From: a virus
IMG/VR virus record: IMGVR_UViG_3300023116_000128
Span: 1-36,550 of that record
Length of the DNA: 36,550 nt
Direction: 5' to 3' (one strand)
In this document: in pieces, positions 1-7,168 of the stretch
Position numbering within the stretch: the first letter of the stretch is position 1
Layout of the letters: each line of letters begins with the position of its first letter
Notes under the pieces: model-generated
Databases searched by the model: none
The model's input: only the letters and a program-made list of their open reading frames with translations
What the model was told of the DNA's origin: nothing
Program-made: the position numbers and the translations under genes

Positions 1-449
1 GAATGTATATTCGGACTCAAAAACTTTATAGGTGATGTATTTTGTCCTGTTTTCACATAGTAAGTACCTGACATATATGAATTCACATGATTGTGTATCT
101 CATGTTGATGTTGGCCACGATAAACACTGCACCAAGCATAAAAATGTATATCTCGTCTGGTCAAGTGTGATACATCTACATTGAATGTATCAACGATAAA
201 TTTTATGTATGTGTCTTTGATAGAGTTTTGAAAGTCTTCGAACCAAGACATATCGTACATAGAGAGTCTAGCAGTTTCATCAAAATATGTAGTATAGTTT
301 TGAGCATTATTCGGTGAACTTTCTATAGTTTGTACTAATTGTCTGCAATCATTAGCTATAACTTCTGTATCTAAATCAAGCATTCCACGAAGAAATGGTG
401 TAGCAAAAACAGGTAGAATTTCTGCTCTTGCTGGTTTGAATTCTATCAC
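1..449 (-). CDS. 2OG-Fe(II) oxygenase-like protein (partial, C-terminus outside window)
   Basis: The gene runs off the left edge, leaving about 149 N-terminal residues. It resembles the small phage and marine-bacterial 2OG-Fe(II) oxygenase family whose members begin with a hydrophobic ILPxFATPxxRG-type strand and carry an H-x-H-x(n)-SGxYYV signature. Here these are AEILPVFATPFLRG near residues 9-22 and QHQHEIHNHVNSYMSGTYYV near 113-132. Such enzymes use Fe(II), O2 and 2-oxoglutarate to hydroxylate a substrate; the phage substrate is unknown. I chose the GTG at 449 because it follows a purine-rich AGGAG stretch and preserves the family's N-terminal strand; the next ATG would remove it. It lies directly downstream of the small lipoprotein gene. 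Ligand residues beyond the edge cannot be checked. Confidence 0.75.
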   Translation of the reverse strand, partial: MIEFKPARAEILPVFATPFLRGMLDLDTEVIANDCRQLVQTIESSPNNAQNYTTYFDETARLSMYDMSWFEDFQNSIKDTYIKFIVDTFNVDVSHLTRRDIHFYAWCSVYRGQHQHEIHNHVNSYMSGTYYVKTGQNTSPIKFLSPNIH

Positions 450-455
450 CCTCTC

Positions 456-644
456 CTACTCCTCTTTTTTCTTCTTTTGCAAGTCTACAACTTTTTCTAA
501 AACTTCTTTGAGGGCCATAACTTCTTCTACATTGACAGCATTTTCACTAACTTCTGTTGGTTGATCGTTAGGCTCTTCTTCAACAATTATAGGAGTTGAT
601 ACACAAGCCTGTAATAATACAAGTATTAAAAGTAATCTGATCAT
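456..644 (-). CDS. small lipoprotein
   Basis: A 62-residue protein with a short hydrophobic N-terminus (MIRLLLILVLLQAC) ending in a lipobox-like LQAC, so Cys14 would be lipidated after signal peptidase II cleavage. The remainder is acidic and then ends in a lysine/glutamate helix. Its start overlaps the end of the preceding lipoprotein gene by 4 nt (ATGA), implying translational coupling. It sits just downstream of a spanin-like pair, so a role in the envelope or in lysis is possible. No conserved family is recognised. Confidence 0.65.
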   Translation of the reverse strand: MIRLLLILVLLQACVSTPIIVEEEPNDQPTEVSENAVNVEEVMALKEVLEKVVDLQKKKKEE

Positions 645-1120
645 TTCTTCTCTATTTCAGCAGCAACACCAGGTTGACCATTTGGCATGGTAACATTACG
701 ATAATAAACAACAACTTCACCTAGTTGTTTTATGTATCTTCTGAGTTCTTGTATGTTTGCTGACATCACTTTATAATCACCAATAGACATTGCAACGAAT
801 ACAACCTCACCGTTGTTCATGTCTTTCATTTCATCTAAGAAACGATCTAAGTATGTATAACCCTCAGGCCAATCATTCTCTTTACCAAGTGTACAATCTC
901 TCTTACCCTCTGCATCTTTCTTGCAAGGGTTAGCAATAACTGCCTCTGATACAACATAAAAGTTAGGAGGCGTGAGGTCTATTTCTCTAGGAAGTGTTGG
1001 TTGTATAATATCTAGTTGTACAGGTTTACTGACAACTTCTATTTTCTTTGTGCCAAGTATACTGCAACTACTGATTGTCGTTGCTAGAATTATTGATATC
1101 GCTAATTTGTTTAGTATCAT
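641..1120 (-). CDS. lipoprotein, candidate outer-membrane spanin (o-spanin)
   Basis: 159 residues beginning with a lipoprotein signal peptide: basic start, hydrophobic core, then TISSC as the lipobox (Cys19). The mature part opens with a proline-containing extended segment (VSKPVQLDIIQPTLPREIDLTPP) and continues with a folded domain containing two cysteines (C66 and C76). The start lies inside the 3' end of the upstream transmembrane coiled-coil gene (53 nt overlap, different frame), which is the classical overlapping Rz/Rz1-type arrangement. By that context it would be the outer-membrane partner that fuses the membranes at lysis. It is longer than classical Rz1 proteins, so the assignment is an inference from architecture. 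Confidence 0.6.
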   Translation of the reverse strand: MILNKLAISIILATTISSCSILGTKKIEVVSKPVQLDIIQPTLPREIDLTPPNFYVVSEAVIANPCKKDAEGKRDCTLGKENDWPEGYTYLDRFLDEMKDMNNGEVVFVAMSIGDYKVMSANIQELRRYIKQLGEVVVYYRNVTMPNGQPGVAAEIEKK

Positions 1121-1454
1121 TCTCTATTCCCTCAAATACTTCAATAGTACCTTTATTGAAAGTTTTCTCAATTAGACCTGGTTTTACTGTTGCAAGTCTT
1201 TCTACATTATGCCTTGAAAATATATCCAAGTATCGTTGTTTCTCTGCTTCAATCTGTTGATTTTGTAGAGATAAGTTTTGTAGTGCCTGTGCTTGTTTCT
1301 CAAAGTTCTCTTGCACTACTCTCAAAGTTTCTTTCTGCTCTTCTACTGCTGCCTCTAATTTTACATTGTTTTCAATGAGTGTAGTTCTCTCATTCCATAA
1401 AAACCATGTAGATAGTCCAAGTGCTAGTATAATCGCAATAAAAAATTGTTGCAT
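1068..1454 (-). CDS. inner-membrane spanin-like protein (i-spanin)
   Basis: 128 residues with one N-terminal membrane helix (about residues 4-20) followed by a long coiled coil (about 25-80) and a conserved-looking C-terminal segment RLATVKPGLIEKTFNKGTIEVF. Type II membrane topology with a periplasmic coiled coil is what i-spanins (Rz-like) show. It overlaps the downstream lipoprotein gene by 53 nt in another frame, as spanin pairs often do. Its start codon shares a base with the stop of the upstream 72-residue gene (TAATG). The lysozyme gene is some 30 kb away, so the lysis functions are dispersed. Confidence 0.65.
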   Translation of the reverse strand: MQQFFIAIILALGLSTWFLWNERTTLIENNVKLEAAVEEQKETLRVVQENFEKQAQALQNLSLQNQQIEAEKQRYLDIFSRHNVERLATVKPGLIEKTFNKGTIEVFEGIENDTKQISDINNSSNDNQ

Positions 1455-1672
1455 TATAATTCCTCTATTTTATAATCCAAACCAGCTGCACTTCTAATCT
1501 CTATAATTTTCTTAGTAGTATCTCTGAATTTCAGATGATTTGGTTTTGTAACAAACAGTTTCTTTGCAGTGTATTCTGATTTGTATACATGTGCTGAATC
1601 TCCAGTACGATAAACTGTAATTAGAAATTCAACTGCAAAGAATGATTTTATCCATGATATAAAGTTTTTCAT
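1454..1672 (-). CDS. small conserved hypothetical protein
   Basis: 72 residues, basic overall, with an amphipathic or hydrophobic N-terminus (MKNFISWIKSFFAVEFL) and no recognised domain. It is the first gene of the spanin-like group and lies just downstream of tRNA-Glu. A GATAAATA late-promoter box ends exactly 5 nt before its ATG, and there is no Shine-Dalgarno sequence in between, so the late message may be leaderless. Confidence 0.6.
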   Translation of the reverse strand: MKNFISWIKSFFAVEFLITVYRTGDSAHVYKSEYTAKKLFVTKPNHLKFRDTTKKIIEIRSAAGLDYKIEEL

Positions 1673-1677
1673 ATTTT

Positions 1678-1685
1678 TATTTATC
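1678..1685 (-). promoter_or_regulatory. T4-type late promoter box GATAAATA
   Basis: The minus strand reads GATAAATA followed by AAAAT and then the ATG at 1672. T4 late promoters (TATAAATA) occupy roughly -13 to -6, so initiation would fall at or next to the A of the ATG. It sits between tRNA-Glu and the 72-residue gene. Confidence 0.5.
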
Positions 1686-1696
1686 CTGCTAAAAAT

Positions 1697-1771
1697 TGGT
1701 AGTCGGTAAGGGAATCGAACCCTTGTTGCCGGAATGAAAATCCGATGTCCTAACCCCTAGACGAACCGACC
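1697..1771 (-). tRNA. tRNA-Glu (UUC)
   Basis: A complete cloverleaf reads on the minus strand. The acceptor stem is GGTCGGT/ACCGACT with one G-U pair. The sequence at the D-arm is TTCGTCTAG, as in bacterial tRNA-Glu. The anticodon loop is TTTTCAT (anticodon TTC) and the T-arm is AAGGG-TTCGATT-CCCTT. The 3' CCA is encoded (1697-1699) and is followed by a short T run. It would help decode GAA, a very frequent codon in these acidic, AT-rich genes. It lies between the methyltransferase and the spanin-like group. Confidence 0.95.
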
Positions 1772-1834
1772 ACTTCTTTACTTATTACTCCTTTCTCTAT
1801 TAGATATTCTATTGATATCCAACCGAAAACCCAA

Positions 1835-2635
1835 TTAAACATTTATTTCTCTGAGTTTATTACTCGCAAATTCAATATAGCTAGAGTCTATATCGATACC
1901 AATTGATTCAAATCCCATTTCTTCTGCAACAATACAAGTTGTTCCAGTTCCTAGATATGGTTCTAAGATTACACCGCTTTTTATTCCACTTACTTTTATA
2001 CATTTTTCAACCAGTTTTTTGGGAAATATTGCAGGATGTTTACCTTTCATTATGTCTTTACTTATTGAACCATGACCAACTGTTTCGTAAGGTATGTGCC
2101 AAGAATTTACAGTAGGTCGCCATGTTTTACCAAATCTTTTGGCATTTTCTTCTGCCCATTCTGGATGATAACCAACACCGCTGTCTTTTTGTGATATTTC
2201 AGTCTCACCTTTCTTTGTTAGATGAAACACATACTCCCAACCATTACATACATATTTTTTACTTTGTGATGTAGTTCCCTGTCCTCTGACATACCCATCT
2301 ATTTCTATTCTTTTATTCCAAATAATAGTGTTTTGCACCTTCCAATCTAATTGTGATACAAGTTGATAACACCAAAGAGGATTCTTTCTTGAAGGTTGTA
2401 TGTTTAGAAACACATGACCATCATCTTTCATCTTGGTGAATACCATATTCCAAAAAGAAGTTTGCCAATCAAGGTAATCTATTTTTTTATCTTGATATAA
2501 ACCATAATTCCTACCTATATTATAAGGTGGACTACTAACAACAATGTCAATAGATTGTTCTTTTAGTTCATTGATTATTGTAGTGGAATCCCCACAATAT
2601 AAGGTTGTATTTCCTATGGTTTTTGTTTCAGTCAT
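1835..2635 (-). CDS. DNA N-4/N-6 (class beta) methyltransferase, orphan
   Basis: 266 residues of the N4-cytosine/N6-adenine DNA methyltransferase family. The catalytic motif IV SSPPY is at about 34-38, near the N-terminus. The AdoMet-binding motif I, EPYLGTGTT, comes late (about 225-233), followed by the acidic IGIDID strand. This motif order defines the beta class. A target-recognition region lies between (about 115-190). The SPPY form is common in N4-cytosine enzymes but also occurs in N6-adenine enzymes, so the modified base is uncertain. No restriction endonuclease gene is adjacent, so it probably protects or marks phage DNA. It lies downstream of the HAD phosphatase gene with a 12-nt gap. 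Confidence 0.9.
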   Translation of the reverse strand: MTETKTIGNTTLYCGDSTTIINELKEQSIDIVVSSPPYNIGRNYGLYQDKKIDYLDWQTSFWNMVFTKMKDDGHVFLNIQPSRKNPLWCYQLVSQLDWKVQNTIIWNKRIEIDGYVRGQGTTSQSKKYVCNGWEYVFHLTKKGETEISQKDSGVGYHPEWAEENAKRFGKTWRPTVNSWHIPYETVGHGSISKDIMKGKHPAIFPKKLVEKCIKVSGIKSGVILEPYLGTGTTCIVAEEMGFESIGIDIDSSYIEFASNKLREINV

Positions 2636-2647
2636 TTTTACATTTGA

Positions 2648-3148
2648 CTAAGTGTTTCTCAACAATTTTAGTTTTTCAATGGTATCAGCAGCACTAGTGT
2701 GTAAAATACCAATACCACCAGCATCGATCCAAAGATCAATGTTCTTTGGTCTATCATCAATCAACACAAAACCTTTTTGTGCGAAAGCTGCCTTTTGACT
2801 ACCTTTATAAGTACAAGTGACAACATAACTTGGATCAACATACTTTCTAATCCACTCTACTTTGTCGTGTACTACTAACTCTCTGTTGACAGTACCAGCA
2901 GCAGTCAAAATCTCTGTTGGTAAACCTGTATGTTTGACATATGCAATCAGATCATACATATCTGGCATAGGTGGTAAGTTACCAAACAATCTTTTGTTGG
3001 TCAACTCTTCTTTTCTAGCATCATACAGTTTGTGACCTGCATCATCAGGAGTAATAGGTTGCCCTAATAGTTTACTTGTTCCCACTATGAAATCAGCAAG
3101 TACGCCGTCCATATCAAGGAATATTCTTTTTATCTCATCATTTTTCAT
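2648..3148 (-). CDS. HAD-superfamily phosphatase, 5'(3')-nucleotidase-like
   Basis: 166 residues with HAD motifs. Motif I is FLDMDGV, with nucleophile Asp12 and acid/base Asp14. A lysine in YKGSQKA fits motif III, and LIDDRPKN fits motif IV. The layout resembles phage and mitochondrial-type 5'(3')-deoxyribonucleotidases, which dephosphorylate nucleoside monophosphates; this would fit the nucleotide-metabolism genes nearby. Substrate is inferred. A near-consensus sigma70 promoter (TTGACA-17 nt-TATACT) ends 6 nt before the ATG, with no Shine-Dalgarno, predicting a leaderless early mRNA. Confidence 0.8.
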   Translation of the reverse strand: MKNDEIKRIFLDMDGVLADFIVGTSKLLGQPITPDDAGHKLYDARKEELTNKRLFGNLPPMPDMYDLIAYVKHTGLPTEILTAAGTVNRELVVHDKVEWIRKYVDPSYVVTCTYKGSQKAAFAQKGFVLIDDRPKNIDLWIDAGGIGILHTSAADTIEKLKLLRNT

Positions 3149-3154
3149 ACTATA

Positions 3155-3183
3155 AGTATAACAAAATCAGCAGCCATTGTCAA
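3155..3183 (-). promoter_or_regulatory. sigma70-type promoter upstream of the HAD gene
   Basis: The minus strand shows TTGACA (3183-3178), a 17-nt spacer and TATACT (3160-3155), then TATAGT and the ATG at 3148. Transcription would start at or beside the ATG. The spacer and -35 region are nearly duplicated upstream of the next gene (3556-3581). Confidence 0.75.
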
Positions 3184-3189
3184 GGGTTT

Positions 3190-3525
3190 TCATAAAAGTT
3201 TACCGAGTTGTTTGTTCATTTCAAAGTTCAAATTGGTTATATAAGTGCTATGATCTTGATATCCAATTTTTGCAGCAATAGACTTTCTCAATTCACTGTA
3301 TTCAGGATAAGAAGAATGAGGATAGATTGCAAAGGTATCTGCATATTCTTTATGACAATGTTGTTGTGGTCTATCATAACCTGGTTTTGATTTACCTCTA
3401 TACCTTACAGAGAATAACCTTGATTTCATTATGTTCCTTATCTTAGGATGATACCTATAGACAATAGGTATTCCTTTGAAACAAGATGATTCATCGGCTG
3501 GGGATTGGTAGTCACTTAGATTCAT
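3190..3525 (-). CDS. hypothetical protein
   Basis: 111 residues, basic and tyrosine/histidine rich, with no recognised domain or membrane segment. The central part (about residues 30-70) has clusters of Arg, Lys and His (KSRLFSVRYRGKSKPGYDR), compatible with nucleic-acid contact, but this is only suggestive. The ATG is preceded by a good Shine-Dalgarno (AAGGAG, 6 nt upstream). Its promoter region shares the -35 and spacer of the HAD gene promoter. Confidence 0.6.
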   Translation of the reverse strand: MNLSDYQSPADESSCFKGIPIVYRYHPKIRNIMKSRLFSVRYRGKSKPGYDRPQQHCHKEYADTFAIYPHSSYPEYSELRKSIAAKIGYQDHSTYITNLNFEMNKQLGKLL

Positions 3526-3551
3526 AATTTCTCCTTTTTTATTACTTTATT

Positions 3552-3580
3552 AGGGTAACAAAATCAGCAGCTTTTGTCAA
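3552..3580 (-). promoter_or_regulatory. sigma70-like promoter, duplicate of the HAD-gene promoter
   Basis: The minus strand has TTGACA (3580-3575) and then a spacer almost identical to that of the promoter at 3155-3183: GCTGCTGATTTTGTTA is shared. The hexamer at the -10 position is TACCCT, a poor match, so strength is uncertain. The downstream gene at 3525 has a normal leader and Shine-Dalgarno. Confidence 0.45.
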
Positions 3581-3888
3581 GCTTTTTGGAGAGTTTTTTC
3601 TAGTACATATGCTTCATTTTCATCAATAACGCCGTCTGTTATCACTTGTCTAACATGTACCATTTCATGTGCTAATGTGATATATCTTTCTGTATCATAC
3701 TTGATGAAGATATCAATATGAGTTGTACCTTTTGTTTTTCTAGGATATTCGATTATGCCCTTTTGAGTAAAAGATGGTGGAAGTCGTTTGATGTATAGAT
3801 TTACATCATCAATATTTGATATTTCAAGTTTACTAGAAAAGTACATAGCATTTTCTAGCATGTTTTTGTCTTTACAATAAATCCTCAT
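3577..3888 (-). CDS. HExxH zinc-metallopeptidase-like protein
   Basis: About 103 residues with a zincin signature HEMVHVRQ (H-E-x-x-H) near residue 76, followed about 13 residues later by DENEAY, whose glutamate could be the third zinc ligand. It resembles the small SprT/M78-like putative peptidases seen in phages; activity and substrate are inferred. The reading frame is open further upstream to 4014, but that stretch overlaps a better gene (the zinc-ribbon protein at 3872-4036) in another frame. I therefore place the start at 3888 (MRIYC); ATGs at 3894 and 3897 are alternatives. It overlaps the zinc-ribbon gene by about 17 nt. Confidence 0.6.
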   Translation of the reverse strand: MRIYCKDKNMLENAMYFSSKLEISNIDDVNLYIKRLPPSFTQKGIIEYPRKTKGTTHIDIFIKYDTERYITLAHEMVHVRQVITDGVIDENEAYVLEKTLQKA

Positions 3889-4036
3889 CTTCATCATCAT
3901 ATAATAATTCATCAATCTTTGATGCACACATAGGGCAAACCTTAGGTGTTGTATCGTCATCTGTACTAGACTCATGTATGGGTGTAATTTCATATTCATT
4001 TTGACATTCCTCACACCATATCCTAAAAAGTTTCAT
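3872..4036 (-). CDS. small zinc-ribbon protein
   Basis: A 54-residue protein with two CxxC knuckles, CEEC (Cys8/Cys11) and CPMC (Cys34/Cys37), separated by an acidic loop, then a very acidic C-terminal tail (DDEDEDLL). This fits a single zinc ribbon, likely for protein or nucleic-acid binding. Its ATG overlaps the stop codon of the upstream 89-residue gene (TAATG), typical of coupled phage genes. Its frame differs from the peptidase-like protein that starts within its 3' end. Confidence 0.75.
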   Translation of the reverse strand: MKLFRIWCEECQNEYEITPIHESSTDDDTTPKVCPMCASKIDELLYDDEDEDLL

Positions 4037-4305
4037 TATAGTTCTCCGTCAAAAAAGCCTGGATCTTCAGCTTTTCCTGTTTTTACCATTATCATTTCAA
4101 ATGCATCTGCAAATCTCAATGGTTCATCATTCAGTGTAGCATAAGGTGGCTTAGTTCTCAACTCTTTTCTAGGTATATCTACACCAGCTATATAAACTCT
4201 AACTGTTTGGTTTTCTCTATCAATCTGATTGAACAAGTGTTTCCATCTATCGGAAATCAAATCTTGTTGTATCTCTGGATCTAAGTAGAGTTTGTATTCT
4301 TTCAT
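4036..4305 (-). CDS. hypothetical protein
   Basis: 89 residues, soluble, with no recognised domain. It has the look of a compact alpha/beta protein (VRVYIAGVDIPRKELRTKPPYATL) with an acidic tail. It overlaps the glutaredoxin stop by one base upstream and the zinc-ribbon start downstream, so it is part of the same transcription unit that continues from the ribonucleotide-reductase genes. Confidence 0.6.
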   Translation of the reverse strand: MKEYKLYLDPEIQQDLISDRWKHLFNQIDRENQTVRVYIAGVDIPRKELRTKPPYATLNDEPLRFADAFEMIMVKTGKAEDPGFFDGEL

Positions 4306-4535
4306 TATTGATAATCGGCGTTTATTAGTTTATCTAATTCTGTATAACCCCCAATCTTGTTTCCATCAACAATGATTTGTGGGAATGTTCTTGCAGTTGG
4401 AAATGTTTCAAACATTTCTTCCCTTGTGAAGTCTGTTCCTAGAAGTTTATATACATAATCTTCTCCAATTCTTTCACACAATGCTTTTGCTTTGTCACAA
4501 AAAGGACAATTATCTTTTCCATAAATTTCAATCAT
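4305..4535 (-). CDS. nrdC: glutaredoxin
   Basis: 76 residues with the glutaredoxin fold signature: active site CPFC (Cys10/Cys13), the cis-proline motif TFPQI, and the glutathione-binding GGYTEL. It would reduce the phage ribonucleotide reductase, whose large subunit ends in a CxxC pair, and it lies directly downstream of nrdB (9-nt gap). The Shine-Dalgarno is AGGAG. The 16 bases before the ATG are identical to those before the peroxiredoxin ATG at 34532, linking two redox genes. Confidence 0.93.
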   Translation of the reverse strand: MIEIYGKDNCPFCDKAKALCERIGEDYVYKLLGTDFTREEMFETFPTARTFPQIIVDGNKIGGYTELDKLINADYQ

Positions 4536-4544
4536 AATATACTC

Positions 4545-5642
4545 CTATAATTTAAAGTCTGCAAATGTATCATCTGTTACATCTTGTTTTATACCACCTA
4601 TCACATATGATTCTATTTCTGTTTCTTGTGGTGCATTTTGTAAACCTCTACTGTTGAACCAGTGTTGAGTCCACGGTAAAGGATTATTAGTAGAACTAAT
4701 ATTGTATATAGGTTCTAATCCTATAGCTCTCAATCTTTTATTTGCAATGTATTCAATATAGTTGTTCAATAGTGGTACTGATAGACCAATCATTGAACCA
4801 TTTTTGAATAGAAACTCTGCCCATTCTTTTTCTTGACTGACTGCACTCTCATATAACTCATAGACCTCTTTTTCACAATCTTTCATCACTTTGTGCATCA
4901 ACTTGTCGTTCTCTTGGTTCTTATAACACTTGAGTATGTGTTGAGATATAGCAAGATGTTGTGATTCGTCTCGTGCAATGAATGATATAATCTTTGCACT
5001 GCCTTCCATGAGTTTCAGTTCGCCAAAACCAAAGCTACATGCAAATGAGACAAAGAATCTAATGCCTTCAAGTATATTGACTGAGATCAATGCCAGATAC
5101 AATGCTTTGTATAAGTCATAGTCATCAACTTTCAAGCCTAGAAGTCTTCGTCTCCCAAGTTCAATGAACTCATCGTATTTCTCTGTTACCATTTCTGCTC
5201 TTTTGACAATCGCAGGTTCATCTAATATCGTATTGAATATATCACTTGGATCTGCATATACATTCTTTATAATGTGTGTATAAGAACGACTGTGGATCGT
5301 TTCCATGAAGTCCCATGTGATAATACAAGACTCAAGTTCAGGTAGAGACACGAATGGTAGGAATGCTATGGAAGGTGCCCTACCTTGAACTGAGTCAAGC
5401 AAAGTTTGATACCTCAAGTTAGAGGTAAATATGTGTTTTTGAGCATCATTTAGTGTATGATAGTCCGCTCTGTCTTTTTGTAGAGAAACTTCTTCTGGTC
5501 TCCAAAAGAAACCTAATTGTGTTTGTGTAAGTTTGTCAAAGATAGGATATTTGAACTCATCAAATCTTTGAGTGTTGAGTGGTTCACCAAAAAACATTTT
5601 CTGTTTGGTAAAATCTATGTTTTTCTTATTAAATACTGTCAT
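4545..5642 (-). CDS. nrdB: ribonucleotide reductase class Ia, beta subunit
   Basis: 365 residues, the usual length. It houses the diiron-tyrosyl radical that starts ribonucleotide reduction. Ligand and radical positions match E. coli NrdB closely: Asp83 in TLLDS, Glu114 and His117 in ETIHSRSY, radical Tyr121, a Glu in LEGIRF, and Glu/His in DESQH. The C-terminal tail, which docks on NrdA, is present. The start overlaps the end of the upstream oxygenase gene by 14 nt. It is separated from nrdA by two 2OG oxygenase genes, an unusual insertion. Confidence 0.97.
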   Translation of the reverse strand: MTVFNKKNIDFTKQKMFFGEPLNTQRFDEFKYPIFDKLTQTQLGFFWRPEEVSLQKDRADYHTLNDAQKHIFTSNLRYQTLLDSVQGRAPSIAFLPFVSLPELESCIITWDFMETIHSRSYTHIIKNVYADPSDIFNTILDEPAIVKRAEMVTEKYDEFIELGRRRLLGLKVDDYDLYKALYLALISVNILEGIRFFVSFACSFGFGELKLMEGSAKIISFIARDESQHLAISQHILKCYKNQENDKLMHKVMKDCEKEVYELYESAVSQEKEWAEFLFKNGSMIGLSVPLLNNYIEYIANKRLRAIGLEPIYNISSTNNPLPWTQHWFNSRGLQNAPQETEIESYVIGGIKQDVTDDTFADFKL

Positions 5643-6597
5643 TATCGTCTTCCATCATTTCATCGTAATTATTTACAAAAGAGCTTTTATGGGGGTTTGG
5701 CATATAGATATTTTCAAACCAAGAGGTTAGCTCTTCTTTTTCTGAGGTTGTATCATATCTATTTTTTCTTCCGTCATAGTCTAGAGGATGAACTCCGTAT
5801 GCACCAGCAGCTGTAGTAGAAACAGGAGTTCCGTATTCTTTTTGTGTTCTGTCTGTCATGTTTTTCATGTTGGTATCCCTTTTTATAAAATGTAAAAACA
5901 TGTGGTAACTGTAATCACCTAAAAGATAATCTCTCCAATGAGGTATATTTGGACCTTGGTACAATAAGACATCACCCACCTCTAATGCTACTGATACACC
6001 TGTTCTTTGTTTTTGTGGCAAAGCTTGTGTTTTTTCGTATATAGCTTGTTGATCATTCATTTCATCGACATAGTTTCTATCGTTTTGCACCCATATCTTC
6101 CATGGTGTGTTGTCATCTGTTTTGTAATCTAAACAAATAGTAGCACTTATTTCACATGATGGTCTATCAGTATGTGATTTTAGGTATGCACCTCTCTCAT
6201 ACTTTCTAGTATAAGAATATGTTTCTGTTAGTTGAAGAGATAATACATCTCTTAGATTATCTCTAAGCCATCTATGCAATGCTACAGCAGGTGGAAAACA
6301 ATAACCACCGTGAGATTTATAGAGAGAATTTTTTGGTGAATTATGAATTATGTCTTCTTCTTTCGCAAAAAACATTTCTTCATATTCAGGATTGTTCTCT
6401 ACAACTTTCCATGAATCTAGTGTTAGATCAATAACATGTTTTGGTATAAAATTCCTCAAAACTACAAATCTATCGTTGACAAACCTTTGAGTTATGTTGT
6501 TGCTTTTTACGGCCATGTGTATATTTTTTTTAGCACTACCTAAATTCTCTACGACTTTTCTGTATTTTATTTCTATTTTTGTATCTTCGTTATTCAT
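5629..6597 (-). CDS. 2OG-Fe(II) oxygenase
   Basis: 322 residues. The central domain has the jelly-roll iron-binding pattern H-x-D (SHTDRP) about residue 142, then the distal His in the strand GDVLLYQGPNIPHWRD, with Arg following as a candidate 2-oxoglutarate contact. The C-terminal region (about 240-322), rich in Asp, Asn and Glu, looks like an added tail. It lies between nrdA and nrdB with a second oxygenase upstream (8-nt overlap). Substrate unknown: protein prolyl or other side-chain, or nucleotide hydroxylation are possible. Confidence 0.85.
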   Translation of the reverse strand: MNNEDTKIEIKYRKVVENLGSAKKNIHMAVKSNNITQRFVNDRFVVLRNFIPKHVIDLTLDSWKVVENNPEYEEMFFAKEEDIIHNSPKNSLYKSHGGYCFPPAVALHRWLRDNLRDVLSLQLTETYSYTRKYERGAYLKSHTDRPSCEISATICLDYKTDDNTPWKIWVQNDRNYVDEMNDQQAIYEKTQALPQKQRTGVSVALEVGDVLLYQGPNIPHWRDYLLGDYSYHMFLHFIKRDTNMKNMTDRTQKEYGTPVSTTAAGAYGVHPLDYDGRKNRYDTTSEKEELTSWFENIYMPNPHKSSFVNNYDEMMEDDNDSI

Positions 6598-7168
6598 TGA
6601 AGCTTAGCCATCCTGTTATTATATATTTTTCCTGTGATGGACTTACCACACCTCTATGTGTGTGAGTCCAAGCAGAAGGCCAAATTACTGTTTTTCCTTT
6701 CTCTGCTGATGTTATGTATCTTTGATATAGAAACTCTGTTCCACCACCGTCAGTGACATTATTTAGATATGTCATAAACACAAGATGTCTTCTTTGAGTT
6801 TGTCTATATCCTTGATTTTCTGAATGCCAGTCATAATAACCCCACCCCTCTTTGTAGTATTGTATTTTAGTGTTTTCAAAAACACCAAATGGTGCTACAT
6901 TAGCTGACCATTCGTATTCTTCCATATAACGATGTACACACTTCATCAATTCATCGTGGTATTCAAAGTTGGGCAACTCTTGTGGACTAATGAGATATTC
7001 TAGGGATTTTTTCCTACTTTCATCATAGTCAAATCCTACTTTACCAAAATCAGCATTGTCTTTGTTTATAGACCAATGGTTTATTATTTGATCAACGGAG
7101 TTTTCACTAATTTGATATTCACCAATAAAATTAGATTGCACAGGCCTCACACTCTTCATCATCATCAT
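6590..7168 (-). CDS. prolyl-4-hydroxylase-like 2OG-Fe(II) oxygenase
   Basis: 192 residues of the prolyl-hydroxylase-like fold. The proximal iron ligands read H-S-E (YDWHSENQ) rather than the usual H-x-D. GGGTEF marks the next strand, and WPSAWTHTHRGVVSP carries the distal His. The variation from Asp to Glu is noteworthy but can still bind iron. The first four codons are successive ATGs overlapping the nrdA 3' end by up to 38 nt, so any of 7168, 7165, 7162 or 7159 could be the start. It follows nrdA directly. Confidence 0.85.
   Translation of the reverse strand: MMMMKSVRPVQSNFIGEYQISENSVDQIINHWSINKDNADFGKVGFDYDESRKKSLEYLISPQELPNFEYHDELMKCVHRYMEEYEWSANVAPFGVFENTKIQYYKEGWGYYDWHSENQGYRQTQRRHLVFMTYLNNVTDGGGTEFLYQRYITSAEKGKTVIWPSAWTHTHRGVVSPSQEKYIITGWLSFNE

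Noticed and set aside
1750-1842. 30-residue frame (MFNWVFGWISIEYLIEKG) between the methyltransferase gene and tRNA-Glu.
   Set aside because: It ends inside the tRNA gene and has no independent support; it may be chance, although the start overlaps the methyltransferase stop as coupled genes do.
3889-4014. N-terminal extension of the HExxH peptidase-like gene.
   Set aside because: It is the out-of-frame reading of the zinc-ribbon gene, whose two CxxC motifs are clearly the real coding frame.
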